A stretch of DNA of 64,000 nt. Origin: Cytospora piceicola. Taxonomy: Eukaryota; Ascomycota; Sordariomycetes; Diaporthales; Cytosporaceae. The stretch spans positions 496,001 through 560,000 of the forward strand of contig JALQBC010000024.1 in assembly GCA_023375675.1 (NCBI GenBank). The letters are read 5' to 3'. Below the pieces are notes generated by a model. The model was given only the letters and a program-made list of their open reading frames with translations, was not told the origin of the DNA and did no database searches. The position numbers were made by a program, and so were the translations under genes. Below, piece after piece: positions 10,811 to 22,274 of this stretch (its first letter is position 1; each line of letters starts with the position of its first letter).

Positions 10811-12395
10811 GTGGTATCACCTACAACGAAATACTGGACTCACAATATGATGGGCTATGATCCTCTCGGGTACGATGAGGCCAAGGCAGGGCGACGGTGA
10901 CATAACGCAAGAATGTATATATGTCCTAGGCATATGTCCCCGGATAGACGGTGATCCAAGTGAATAATGGATTGCGATAGACATGAAAAACGGTTCTTAG
11001 GAAGTATTGACTTTTTTTACCCCCACCAGTCGTGCCTCGACATCTGTATTGACTGAGTCCAAGATACTAATCCTGACCTGCGGTTCGTTGAAATGTAGAT
11101 GGAACCGGAGCAAGTACTCCAAGCTGGCCAGTGCGCCGGATGCCGAAGGATAGGCAGGTGGGTTATCCTGCGGCGTGCTGAAGATCCAATCTGCCAGGCC
11201 GGACAATACTGGACGGCATAAAACCGTCAACAAGTGTGACTTCTCATATCTTGTGTATGTGTGTGCATGCCTTTCCTTTACTATTCTAGGCGCGTATCTG
11301 CATGTTGATGCTCATTCCGGGTTAGCGGCCTGGCGAGCAGAGCAAGCAGCCGTGCCTTAGCAGTTCTCAAGGTGCTTGGCTGTTTACCCCATCGCAATCA
11401 ACGGCGACCAGGGGCTGAAGTCTCCCCTGTTGCGTCCAAATTAAAGTTGGTGCTGACTCCTAGAAACCTCGGCCTTCCTGTCTCTGAAACATGGGCTTTT
11501 GATTTCCTCGTCTCTTCTCATTTCGGCCTCAGCCTCCCAGGAAAGTCGTCCCTTTCGGTTTGCTGCCCTCGTCCTTGCGTGCGTGGGTTGAGTCTCTCAT
11601 TATTATCATTATCCCCGGGGCTTGTTCAATCTCTATGTCACCGAACCCTTCCTTCTTTCTCTATTCTATACTCGGTATCGTTCCCGAGACTCTCTGAACT
11701 ACGGTCTATCATCCTTGCCCTCCCTCCTTCTACGTTTCCGTGACCCGGCCATTACAAGCCTGCAGGACGTGACCAGCCAGACAACTGAACCTCGGGGCAT
11801 TTCCATTCATTATAGTCACTGAGTGACTGAGCCAGTCTGAAACGGCATACTATCATCGCTTTGGTTCGATTGATTCATCGTTTGCGAGGGTTCTTGACTT
11901 AGACACCTATTCACACAGTATCCCCTCCTTCCCCCCCACGTGTTCAGGGAAATTTGAACGACGATCTTTCCTTTATACGCTCGCATATCGACTTCAGCAA
12001 CGACGCTATTCCAATATTCCAGCCATTGCTTCTTCTCGTTGTTATTCTCCAGCAGAGCAGAGGACCACCCCGCTCTGTTTGCTATCAGCTTGTGCAGCTA
12101 CCCGAAAGCGACACTGCGCTCTTCCTTTCGTGTGGTTACACGAGGCACTAAATACGCCCCGTTATTTGATTGAACGACTTTGGTGGCTACGGCAAGTTGT
12201 GTTACTGCGAAGACCATCACAGGACTATCAAGACATAACGACCACTTCCTCGGAGTCCAACTATGGCGACGTAAAGAGCCACTTTACAGAGATTAAACCG
12301 ACTAGACCGAAGAAGTACTGCTTCTCGGGTCCGATTATCCTTGTTAGTTTGGGTATTTATCTATCTGTTCGTGTGCATCTACACCCTACGTCAAG
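10811..12395. other. intergenic / probable long 5' leader of the Pin2-like gene
   Basis: From about 11470 to 12200 the plus strand is pyrimidine-rich (many CTTTC, TCTCTC, CCTTCC stretches), as often seen in promoters and leaders of fungal genes. It contains several short upstream ATG frames. No conserved protein was recognised. Confidence 0.45.
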
Positions 12396-14323
12396 ATGCC
12401 TTCAATAGACGTTATGATGGCGAGGAGTCTGAGGGGAGGGGTTTGGGGTTCAATAGCGAGGGCGGTACAGCCTGCTTTGGAACCAAGGAACGTCATCTCG
12501 GATGCTCAAAGTGATTTCTCGGATTTCAAGACGGCCTTTTCGAGCTGGGACAATTGCATGGCAGCAACGTATTGCAAGTATGAAGACCCCATACCATTCT
12601 TTCGACATGTCCGATGGTTTTGCTGACGTCTCACAGATGGCCTGTGATTGCCGTAATCATTGTAGGTGGCTTGATAATATTCTCCATCATATATTGCATA
12701 GCAAGATGTCTCTGCTGTGGTTTGTCGTGCTGTTGCGAGTGTTGTCGATGTTTGAAATGCTGTGGCAACTGCTGTGGGTGCTGCGATACACCGAAGAACG
12801 GCAGGCAGAAATACCTCGACGAACCCTATGTTCCGCCGAATCAGGGCTACCGCTCCGAACCAGCCATGTCGGCTGGCGCCATTCCACCTCAGCGTCCAGC
12901 TGCGACAAAGGCCGCCGACCCGCCACAGTATGCGCAGTTCGCAAGCTTCGACATGAAGAAAGAACAGGGCGATGATTCCCTGCCGGCGATGCCGACCTGG
13001 GGGGATGCGGAAAGCAAAAAAGTGGTGCTTGAGGAAGAAGTGGTCGAACTGCAGCAGTTGAAGAAGCCCGAGGCCAACGGTCAGGGCCAGCCGCTCATAA
13101 ATGGCATGTCACCGGCACCTTCCCCCGGCCCCAACGCTCCAAACGGCCCTGGCGCATACGGACCACAGGGCAACCAAGCCGCAGCAGGCGGCTACAGAGG
13201 CCCCGGATCCCGTGGTCCTGGAGGACCTCCCGGGGCAGGCGCCATGGCAAATCCTTATGGTATGCAGCAGGGACAGGGTTATAACCAGATGAACAATGGT
13301 TACCCCCAGCCCCCGGCTTTCCACACGGAACAAAGCTGGGGCGTGACTGGAGGGCAGGACTATGGGCAGATGCCAGGGCCCTCGCCCTCAGGTTATGATG
13401 ATTACAGCCCGCCGCCGACGCATGCTCCTGGCTACTTCGAACAGGGCGCATACAGCGAGTACGGCGGGAACGGGAGCGCTCCGGCGCCATCAGGCATGAG
13501 CCAGCCATACGGCATGAGATCCGAGCCTCCGCAGATGCAGCAGCCGCCGCCAGAGCGACGGGGCCCGCCGAGAGGCGCCCGAGGTGCCGTTGGAGGGGGT
13601 GCAATGCCCGACCGCTCGCGCGGTTCTCCGGCACCGCAGCAGCAACAACATGAGGCCGCATACGGTGGCGGCCAACTCAGCCAACCCCCGCTCACCTACT
13701 CCCCATCACCTGTGCAGGGGGCATTACCCCCTGGCCCTGACAGGTCTTTCTCTCCCGCTCCTCAACGTACCTTCTCTCCTGCTCCCCCTCAACGGGCTTT
13801 CTCTCCTGCTCCCCCTCAACGGGCTTTCTCTCCAGCTCCTCCTCAGCGAGCTTTCTCCCCCGCTCTTGCTCAACAAGGATTCCCAGCTGGTCCTCAGCGA
13901 AATTTCTCACCCGCTCCTCAACGGCAATACTCCGCGGACTCCGCACCAGGTCCTGGTCCTGGCCGCGGACCCCTGCCACCGCGTGGACCACCTCGCGGAC
14001 CTCCTCGCGGGCCACCTCGTGGGCCACCCAACAGACAGTTCTCGGCCGACTCTGCTCCGGGCCCTCAGCGTCAGTTCTCCGGAGGTCCAGCGGGGCGGCC
14101 ACTGGCAGGCGGCCTGGTAGGTCGGCCCCCGCCACGGAGGCAGTACACGGCCGATATGGACCGGCCACCGCAGTCGCCCGGGCCCCAGAACAACGCGGGC
14201 TTCGACTTCCAGTCCGGCTCCACCCGGCCATCTGGGACGAACACGTTCGAAAGTGTCGGCGGGGACCAGCCGGAGCCGAGCGGCGCGTACCCTGGGTATA
14301 AGCCGTATCAGCCTGTTCGGTAG
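12396..14323 (+). CDS. Pin2-like single-pass membrane protein with Cys cluster and Pro/Gln-rich tail
   Basis: Two exons: 12396-12577 and 12637-14323 (59-nt intron; Lys61 codon is split), 622 aa. The block FSSWDNCMAATYCKWPVIAVII resembles the SWDTCM...CK membrane-entry segment of yeast Pin2 ([PSI+]-induction protein 2); filamentous-fungal homologues are often labelled fibroin-3 related. One membrane span at ~62-84 is followed directly by a cluster with 16 Cys in 30 residues (CIARC through GCC), then a long disordered Pro/Gly/Gln-rich cytosolic tail. The tail contains tandem copies of FSPAPPQRA (13741-13915) and PPRG repeats (13978-14030). Yeast Pin2 is a prion-like trans-Golgi/plasma-membrane protein needing a chitin-synthase-type exomer route; similar trafficking here is inference. 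An alternative Met lies 7 codons downstream of the first. Confidence 0.85.
13741..13915 (+). repeat. tandem 27-bp-type coding repeat (FSPAPPQRA)
   Basis: Imperfect tandem units encoding (R/T)(A/T)FSPAPPQ lie in the tail of the Pin2-like gene. Three central copies are nearly identical at DNA level, so copy number could vary between strains. Confidence 0.85.
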
Positions 14324-14972
14324 ATGAGGAATTTGTGTACACGCCTACATGCTCCCTTTCTCTTTCACCAAGACCGTTTCCCCAAATGGAATGAATACTT
14401 AGCATCGATGTGGGTGATGTTCTTCAGGAGTTTGGATGTTATTTGAATTTGCATACCATATACCTCTGTGTTGTCTTGTTTTTCCTTCCAGACGGAGCAT
14501 ACTCAAGCCGAGGCAAAATTCTCCGGAGAAAAACATGTGGCATCTGATTACCTTGTTCGTTTTGCGTACCTTTTTTTCTTAAAAAGTCTTTTAGCCACTT
14601 GGGACTTTCTTTCCATCTCGGAATGGTCTTACGAACCCCGGTGTTCTTATAGCAGGGTTGCTCTCGTGTCTTGGGACAAGGGCGCTTGGTGATGAGCATT
14701 GGTTTGCCAGCAGAGCTGGCTTCTCTGGTTTTCTTATGCATGATCGGGTGGGACGTTTGCGGCGGCGAAGGTGTGGGAGTGTTGAGGCCACAACGATTTC
14801 AAGCAAGATACCCGTGGTTGTAAAAGATGTTGAATGTATTTTGGATAGTTGTCCCGATTAGGCGTCATGTCAATGAAGAATTAACATCAAGGCTTTGTTT
14901 TTTTTTCCCTTTTCCCAATTCAGATCACCGTTTTCCCTATGACGCCGAAGGAATATTATGAAACGAGAAGAC
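14324..14972. other. intergenic, convergent 3' ends
   Basis: 3' flanks of the Pin2-like gene (plus) and the small hypothetical gene (minus). A T9 run at about 14900-14908 and other T-tracts; nothing coding recognised. Confidence 0.45.
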
Positions 14973-15479
14973 TCAACGCCAATGCCACCTGCGTTTCTCA
15001 TCAGCTTTGTACTCCGTGCTCGTTGCACTCCTCACGCTCTCGTGCTTCCGAAAGTACCTCACTTCGACCTCTCGAGAGAAGCGCACCCGCTTCTTCCTAG
15101 CTCCCGGGTTTCCGCGCCTGCCACTCGATGATGATGAAGCCACCTCAGGCAGAAGGGGAGACTGGGTCTTATCGCCTTTGGTGCGTGATCTCCGGGAAGA
15201 AGACAGAGCAGATATGATGCTTGGCCTACCCGACCCTTGGCCTTGGTCTTGCCTGTCCCGGCCGCCCTTCTCATCACTGATGCTCAGAGCCCGCCCAAAC
15301 GTCTCTTCCAGACCACAACACGGCTCTCCCTCCACAGCCCGCACAGCCCCATGCGCGGACCCCATGGACGTGATGGCAAGCCCACGCTGCAAGACATGAG
15401 CGTACGGGTGGTCCTGCGAGGCGATCGTGCGCCCTGTGTCCTTCGTCCGCTCTCGCCGCTTGAGCGACATCTTGGGCAT
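14973..15479 (-). CDS. small basic hypothetical protein with an RVxF-type motif
   Basis: Single-exon frame of 168 aa, not a family I recognise. It is basic and Ser/Arg-rich, predicted disordered by composition, with a Ser run (ASSSSSGRR). Residues 129-134 read KKRVRF followed by an alternating charged/hydrophobic stretch SREVEVRYF; KKRVRF fits the RVxF docking consensus for protein phosphatase 1. Codon use looks biased in this frame, and competing frames on the plus strand (15007-15399, 15237-15596) lack any motif. It could still be a spurious frame or the last exon of a longer gene. Confidence 0.5.
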   Translation of the reverse strand: MPKMSLKRRERTKDTGRTIASQDHPYAHVLQRGLAITSMGSAHGAVRAVEGEPCCGLEETFGRALSISDEKGGRDRQDQGQGSGRPSIISALSSSRRSRTKGDKTQSPLLPEVASSSSSGRRGNPGARKKRVRFSREVEVRYFRKHESVRSATSTEYKADEKRRWHWR

Positions 15480-16114
15480 TTGGTCGTTGAGAGAGGGGCC
15501 TCGTGGTTTTGTCCTTCGAGTTCAGAGGTATCCCGTGGATTTGAGGTCCTTTCCCGAATGTGGAATCTTGGTGTTTTGACCACTAACCTGTTCTGAGGCG
15601 GAAACCGAAAGATATACCTTTCGGGTGCTGAGAGGGTGGTAGCAATCTGGCTGTCCTCCTGTTATGGAGGATATCGGCACAGCTCAGTATATTATGAGCT
15701 GAGGTAGTCTGTTTGCTCTAGGCTTCTGCCTCATCGTGGTGGTTCTGTACTGGTATGCGGTAGAAGGTAGATACTTTGATTTTCTGAGATATAGGAACGT
15801 CTCCGCTTCATCTTCCCTTTAACATGATTCATTCTGCTCTGTGTGACTTGATAAACCCTGGTATTAGTTGGCTCTGTAGCCTAATCACAACGTTGAAGGG
15901 TCATTTGCCCTCCTATCGGAGCACTCACGTATCGTGAAATTAGTGACTTGTATGCCTGGCTGTGTCATGGCGAGTGACGGGCTATCCCCGTCTTCTATCT
16001 CACTCCGCTCGCGTGCCGTTTCAATGTCGCTTTGCAATATATATCTCTCCCTCCAATTCACGTTATATACAATTCAACGAGTAGTTGTACTCTTTGATAT
16101 GGTGTCTGCTTAAG
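15480..16114. other. intergenic, nothing recognised
   Basis: About 635 bp between two minus-strand genes, holding the 3' UTR of the multicopper oxidase gene and the promoter of the small hypothetical gene. Confidence 0.45.
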
Positions 16115-18338
16115 TCAAGAAACATCCGACCCAAGATGCCCATACCATATACTATCCTTCGGCACCGAGCCCTTCTCAAGCTCCTCTATAGGTGCCTCGC
16201 ACAGCTGAGCGTTCTGCTCAGGTATCGTCCAGTTCCTCATGATCTCGAGCCTCGATGCGAACTGCATGGCCATCCCTGCCTCACCGTGCCAGACCATGTG
16301 CTTGGGAATAGAGTTAGTATTGATCTTGAATAAGAGAAAACGGGGTTCAAGAACCACTTACGCAGTGGAGTAGCCATAGCCCGGGATTGTCCGCGACAAA
16401 CCGTATCAAGGTCCATCCGAATGCTTCCGCGGTTGTGACATCCCTTCTCAGCGGGTTCGCAATGATGGAGTTGTCAGTCGGGTCCAGGAGGCCCTTGCCC
16501 TCAGGCTTTAGACCTAGCTTCTCGTACCCGGGAAAGTAACCATGTCCATGGGCCAAAATGAACATCTGATGGCCGTGCATATGGAAGGGGTGGTTCCCCT
16601 CGTCGAAATTCTGCAGGATCACATCTACCACCTCGACGCCTGCTGTGCTGACAACGAGCTCGTGCTTCTTCTCAAATGCCTTGTCGTTCACGCCCTGAAT
16701 ATCGAAAGTCTCGTTACCGGTGTTCAACCCATCTACAAAGCGGTGTAGAGTCGGAGACTGTAGCTGTGGCCGGAAGGTACTCTGGTTGAGAAACCCCCTT
16801 TCCAGCCGCCACGCGCCAATCTCCAAGTTCACGCGGAGGTACCACGATTGATGGGCGTACTCCGGTGCCGACCTCGCGGGGACGGGCTTATAGATCTCGG
16901 ATGCCTTGTCCTTGCATATGACAGTGAATTTCCCACTATCGTTCTCGGTTGAAGGAAGGACGGTCTCCGGCCCCTCGGACTTGCCCGCAGGGCCTGTCGT
17001 GTTGTACCTGATTATGGCTTGCGCAGTGGCGACACCTTTGTCTGGGAGTACGTTTTCCGCGAAACAGTGGTTGACCATGCGCGCGCGGAACCAGTACAGG
17101 TTTGAAGGATCGGTCTGGTTCGTCGAGAGAACGATGCTGTATCTCTGCCCCGGACCGACCAGGACGCTGGAGTCGGATGCTGCTTCGACAGTGACACCAT
17201 CTACTTCCGTGACCGGGAGGTCTAGATGTCTATCGACGCTAACCTCGAACCAGGCGAAACCGCCGACATTGATCACACGGAGTCGATGCTGCTTGTCGGG
17301 AGCAAGGTCGAAGGTAGGTAGCAGTGCTGTGGACGCGTCACAGCGCCGGTTCTGGTGGAGCGAGCAGTCCACCATGTTCGCGCCGTTGATCAGGGCTCCG
17401 TTCGGGGTTGGAGACGACTCGCTTCCCGGAGAGAGTGTGGTTCGTAGTAAGCCGTCCGAAAGGACGTGATACCAATCCTGTACCATGACTACGCGATCTG
17501 TGTCGTACGGCAGGGGCTGGTTCTCCTTTTCCTCCTTGGAGAGGATGATGAAGGGACCCACTAAGCCATCCAGCGACTGAGCAGCCTGATGTCCATGGTA
17601 GAAATCTGGTGGTCTGTTAGCACAAAGACTCGCCGGTGTAGGAGTCACAGTAGACTTACATGAACCAGCTTGCCCTTTCACGGCGAACTCATAGCGATAT
17701 GAGCGACCCGGCGCAATGGGGCATTGCGTGACGCCTACCGTCCCGTCATTCCAATTCGTACCGTTCTGAAAGAGCCCATGCCAATGTATCGAAGTGGCGT
17801 TCTTTGCCTCGTTGACCACATTTACCACAATAGTATCGCCCTCGTTGCATACTATCATTGGTCCTGGAAACTGGCCATTGATAACCATCATGGGTCGAAA
17901 CACTCCATCTGGATTTGCCGTAATGTCGGTGATGACCCAGTTGTACTCGCGCCTCATTGGGGATGCATCGTAGTCCCAGTCTGGATCAATGGTGTAGTCG
18001 GACGACTGCCGGCGGAACGTGGATCCCTCGCCCCTCAATTTCTGAGAATACAGGTGTATCAGGAAGACTGCAATGGCAGCGGAGAGGACAATTCCGATCG
18101 CGCCGAAGAGGCCCAGGCGACACCATTTCCTTCGTCGCCGTTCCAAAGAGAGGCCGTCATATTCATCGGCTTTCAGTGTCTCCTTGTCATCCTCTGGCAA
18201 CAGGCGTTCCTTCTGCTCACTGACTAGGTCTTCAGTTATCTCTTTCACATGCTCCTGGAGTTCCAGATCATGGCTGCCACAATGTACGTCTAAAGGCGAA
18301 AACGAGCGGACCTGTTCGTATTGTCCCATCTTGGCCAA
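16115..18338 (-). CDS. membrane-anchored multicopper oxidase (laccase/ferroxidase-like)
   Basis: Three exons: 17660-18338, 16362-17605, 16115-16300; 702 aa. All four copper-binding signatures are visible: HWHG (185-188) followed by GTNWNDGTVGVTQCPI, YHGH (229-232), HPFHMHGH, and HCHMVWHGEAGM, where the last Met is the likely axial residue next to the type 1 copper. The protein has three cupredoxin domains. The N-terminus is unusual for a secreted laccase: a ~70-residue charged cytosolic segment, RRRRKW, then one membrane span at ~71-97, so it is probably a type II membrane protein with the oxidase outside or in the lumen. Substrate (phenol, iron, ascorbate) cannot be told from sequence. The 54-nt first intron is a multiple of three and has no stop. 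A second in-frame Met (MGQYEQ) lies three codons after the first. Confidence 0.93.
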
Positions 18339-19072
18339 TTAAAATGCACCGAGGTTTGCGCCCAGATCTAATGGTTATCGTCTCGACATTTGCGACAGAC
18401 GTAGCGTGTCTCTCTACTGCGTGGTGGAATTGTTTGCCGAAGCGCGCGAACGGATGCCTTTGGCCGGAGGTTAGCACAGCGCAGCTGTGATATCTATTGG
18501 GTTTCCGTTCCACAGAAGGCCCTGCTTGCTGAATTTTGTCGGTTCTCTTGCACTAAAACAGAAGAAGAAGAAAAAGAAGAAAAGAAAGAAGAAGACCGTG
18601 ATGTTTTGGAGTTTGCATTCTTAGCTGCTGATAAGATGTGAGGCGAAAAGGGGACTTTCGGGGGTAGTATTGTTTCCGGTGGTGTACTGTGTAGTGGTGC
18701 CACCAACCACGTTCTCAGACAAGACCTCGTGCATTCCCGTGTGGGGCTGATGTGATGTGAGGGAGGGATTCTCAATGCAGTGAGTGACCATGTTCATGCA
18801 ACCCTTGGAGAAAAGCTTAAAAAACACAGCACCACAATAATCAGTCATGGGACAGTGTGAGGATATAATCCGGTTTCGACTACGCCCAGATGGGTGGTGA
18901 CCTACGATTCTAGATCGTAAGTCAAAAGTACTGAGGCTATGATGTCTATGCGTGTTGCTTTGCAGCCGCGTACCACCAATCGCCCTCTTGTCCTCCAGAT
19001 AGAACAGTTTCACCTCGACAGTTGGCCTGCTTGTAGGTGTCGACCTTGTCATTGCATCTCATCCTTGCTCTT
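18339..19072. other. intergenic with purine-rich tract
   Basis: Promoter side of the multicopper oxidase gene and 3' flank of the first BTB gene. Contains a (GAA)-rich tract on the plus strand at 18561-18595, i.e. a TTC-rich tract upstream of the oxidase start. Confidence 0.5.
18561..18595. repeat. imperfect (GAA)n microsatellite
   Basis: Plus strand reads GAAGAAGAAGAAAAAGAAGA and continues in the same purine pattern for about 35 bp. Confidence 0.9.
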
Positions 19073-19878
19073 CTAGTTTTGCTTCTTTCTCTTGGCCGGT
19101 GTGCTCTCACCCTCCCGAAGAGGACGCTTCAAATTAGGATTCTCGAAACGTTTAATGAATTTCTTGGTGACAGCAAACCGAAACTCGGGGTCAAGCGTAT
19201 CGTGCAGCTCGGAAAAAATCTGAGGGGGCATTGCCGCGGCAGCCTCCGCCAACATGTCCTTGAAGGGGATGTCGTGCATCAGGCAAATTCTGAATCTTCG
19301 TTGGAGCCATTTGAACCAATAAAAAAGTTGGTGATGGGACGAAGAAGCATCCTGATAATAAAATTCCAGGATCTGGACCTTGTAGTCTCTCAGTAGCCAG
19401 GCCATTCCCTCCGTGGCAACGGCTTGCAGACGGCCGTTCAGAAAGCGGTCCGCCAGTTTCCACAAACGCGGAAGAGTATGAGGCTTCTTGGCCCTGGAGC
19501 CGAGATGCTTGTCGCGGAGTTTGAAGTTCTCGTCGAAGTACGAGCGAAATGCTAAATCGACGTAGAGAGCAAAGGCCTCGGCGTCAACGTCGTCCTGGAG
19601 GTCGATAGTCTGAGTTTGACCTTCAAGAAACGGTCCGTTCAGCGCCCTGTCGAAATAGGGGGAATCCTTGACCAAGACAGCTTTCTGGACCTTGAAGACC
19701 TTGCCCTCGACCTTGATTGTGACAAGATTCTGGGCCTCGCTGCGAAATTGTCAGCTTTCAAGGCTGGAGCGACCCAGACTTGATAATCTGGTGGCACTTA
19801 CAAGGACAGAGGCTCCTCGGCAGAAGTGTCATCGTCGCGTGCTGCGCCCTCCTTGTTCTGATCATCCTGGTCAGACAT
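19073..19878 (-). CDS. BTB/POZ domain protein (copy 1)
   Basis: Two exons: 19802-19878 and 19073-19739 (62-nt intron), 247 aa. After a ~25-residue acidic start, residues ~27-110 form a BTB/POZ fold typical of fungal proteins: VTIKVEGKVFKVQKAVLVKDSPYFDRAL, later FALYVDLAF and LWKLADRF. A helical region follows, and the C-terminus is basic (TPAKRKKQN), a possible nuclear localisation signal. BTB domains mediate protein-protein contacts, sometimes with cullin-3, but there is no Kelch, MATH or zinc-finger partner here, so the function is unknown. It lies head-to-head with a second BTB gene of the same architecture. Confidence 0.85.
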
Positions 19879-20446
19879 TGTGCTTGTTGTCGAATTATGG
19901 ATTTGATGGGCTCGTTGAGCTGATGTTCTGGTTAGGGGAGCCGTTGCCTTTCGTTGATAAGAGACGGGGAGGGAGAGACGGGGCAGAGAACTCCTGTCAG
20001 AACGGCAAGGGGGCGACGTTGTGGTTTGAGTCCCAAGGCGTCGCCAACTTTGATGTAATAGACCTTCCTGCAACAAGTGGTGACAATCTGGCGTGTCAAA
20101 AGGATCGGTAGAAGGCACAGGTAAATAAGTATATCAGGTGATTGGACAGAAGCGTATAAGTAGCAACAGCAGCCTAGTACGGTACCTGTTCCTCTTCTGG
20201 GGGGCCTTCTGACTCTAAATCGTCGGACCCAGTGTACATTTTTAGGGCTATTACTCTGATGCCTAACGAATTGGTTGAAAACCTTCCAAATCCCTGGTAA
20301 TCTTACTTCGAAGGAAGCTACTACGTCCCTCTGCTTGACGAACAACGGAGAGAGCGTCCACAACCACCGCGACCGAACGTCGGGGAGGACACCTTCCCAG
20401 CCAACAACAAAGTCCCATAGACGTGGTTCGAACGACTACAGCAGAG
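19879..20446. promoter_or_regulatory. shared divergent promoter of two BTB genes
   Basis: 568 bp separate the start codons of two divergently transcribed BTB paralogues. It is short enough for shared control; no specific factor site was identified. Confidence 0.45.
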
Positions 20447-21319
20447 ATGGGCGATAAGACAATGCCACCCCGTCCTGGACCGCCTACCCCGCCTGCTGCC
20501 GACGATGGACAAGATGGAGTGCCTGGCAGCACTGCTGACAAGACTGAAGCGGGTGCACTCGGTCCTATTTGGTACGCATGCGATATTTGCCCTGCCATGA
20601 ATAGAGTTCTATACCCCTTGATAGGTAATGACTGACTCCCTTCAAGCGACTTCACGAAAATAGTCCCGCTTATACTCCAGGACAAGACGTTCTACGTCCA
20701 CAGAGACATCCTCACGAAGAACTCTGACTACTTTCGTGAGGTATTGAACCGTCCGCACCGCGGTGGAAAGGGCCAATCCGTCAGACTCGACAATATGCAC
20801 TCAGATTGCTTCGCTGAGTACCTCCACATCCTGCAGAAGTCGGTCTATATGCCTGACTTCAAGCTGCGGGCACACCAAGATCTTCACCTGTTGATCAAAT
20901 TGTTGAAGCTTTGGAAGTTTGCCGACCGCTTTGGCGACCTAAAGACCAGATCCATAGTGGAAGAGGCCCTGGACATCCACTGGGAGATCTTTTCGGTCGA
21001 ATGCTGGCATGGCTCCTACTTGTCCATATCTGATGCTGGCCTGAAAGAGCGCATCTTGCATCTGGAGGAGGCATATGAGCGATGCGAGGAAATGTTTATC
21101 CCATTCAAGAACAAGATCGTTGCAGCTTGTGGGAATTGTCCTCCCCAGGTCTTTGCAGAGGTTTTTGCAAGCCTCGAGCTTGGGGCGAAATTTCGAGCAG
21201 AGGTTACAAAGAGCTTTGCCCTACGGCACGCGGACACAAAGCTCACGAAGAAAAGGAAGGTGACCGAGGAGCAGTCGCCGATGTCACCAGCAAAGAGACG
21301 AAAACTGGAACGCGACTGA
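20447..21319 (+). CDS. BTB/POZ domain protein (copy 2)
   Basis: Two exons: 20447-20571 and 20647-21319 (75-nt intron), 265 aa. An N-terminal Pro/Asp/Gly-rich segment leads into a BTB domain: DFTKIVPLILQDKTFYVHRDIL, NSDYFREVL, FAEYLHIL, then LWKFADRFGDLKTRSIV. The tail has two basic clusters (LTKKRKV and SPAKRRKLERD) resembling nuclear localisation signals. Layout and the LWK(L/F)ADRF and PAKR(R/K)K elements match copy 1, supporting an old tandem-inverted duplication. The start at 20447 is the first ATG of the frame. Confidence 0.85.
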
Positions 21320-21812
21320 AGATGCCAAAGTTGGCAAGATTGAAGGGAGTCCGTATGGAGAGAGTTGATGAAGTCGCTGAATTCACCAAGCTGCAGCACT
21401 CGCTGTGGGGCTTCCCTCCGTAGCACTTTCGCAGGCTTGCTCGTGGTGTTGACTTTGGGGACTAAGTTTGTCGGGAAAAGGGGGAATGGACCACACTGAA
21501 ATTCTTGGTCGAGCTTTCCGCGGACTCGTGAGCTACGTAGAAGTGCTCGAATGAAGGCTGCCATTTAAATGTGGTCACGAATAATGCATAAATCCCCGGT
21601 CCAAAGTGATATACCTAATATGCACGTAAGCAGAATATGCAATAAATAGGAGAATGTGGGGCCCTCTGATGATCGATCGGCTTGCAGCAGCAGCAAACAC
21701 GACCTTCACTCTCATTGAAACGCCCCAAACATTGAACCCAGAGACACCATTTTGAGATCGCTTTCCGACATCTACAACTCTTCCTATTCCCAGCGATCAA
21801 AGGAAAACCAAC
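21320..21812. other. intergenic, promoter of LSM6
   Basis: 493 bp; 3' flank of BTB copy 2 and promoter of LSM6. Nothing else seen. Confidence 0.45.
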
Positions 21813-22274
21813 ATGGAGAACGGAGCGCCATCAAACGAGGGCAGGGACCCCTCAGGTTTCCTCAGCCAGATCATCGGCAACGCAGTCACCGTCAAACTCA
21901 ACTCAGGCGTCGTTTACAAGGGTGAGTGAGCTCTGTCACCAACCCACCACATCCCCGTTTCAGAAGCCCATGCTTCGCACCTACGGCTTGCTCCAGTCTC
22001 AGATCCCCTCCGCTCAGACACTCACTTCTACTACTCCTGTGAACACAAGCTGAGCACTCCAACACAGGTGAACTGCAATCTGTCGATGGCTACATGAACA
22101 TCGCTCTCGAGAAGACCGAGGAGTACGTCAACGGCCAGAAGAGGCGGTCTTATGGGGACGCCTTTGTGAGAGGAAACAATGGTAAGCCCCTCTATCAAGT
22201 TACTGTCCGGTTTTTCCAACCACGCACTCTGACCACAGTACCTTCTAGTCATGTACATCTCCGCCGACTCCTAG
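21813..22274 (+). CDS. LSM6: U6 snRNA-associated Sm-like protein LSm6
   Basis: Three exons: 21813-21921, 22068-22181, 22249-22274; 82 aa, the usual size. Sm1 and Sm2 motifs are visible: FLSQIIGNAVTVKLNSGVVYKGELQSVDGYMNIALE split across exons 1-2, and GDAFVRGNN + VMYISADS across exons 2-3. LSm6 is a ring subunit of LSm1-7 (cytoplasmic mRNA decapping) and LSm2-8 (nuclear U6 snRNP). The introns interrupt Gly and Val codons at conserved positions. The last coding exon is only 26 nt, easily lost by automated annotation. Confidence 0.95.

Noticed and set aside
9181..10820. TA target-site duplication for the transposon
   Set aside because: TA dinucleotides lie some 10 bp outside the TIRs on each side, but the intervening bases are not inverted repeats; GGGGC at the exact TIR edges fits better.
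16115..18338. Naming the multicopper oxidase Fet3 (ferroxidase)
   Set aside because: Membrane anchor is N-terminal rather than C-terminal as in Fet3, and the iron-specific acidic residues could not be placed, so a neutral name is used.
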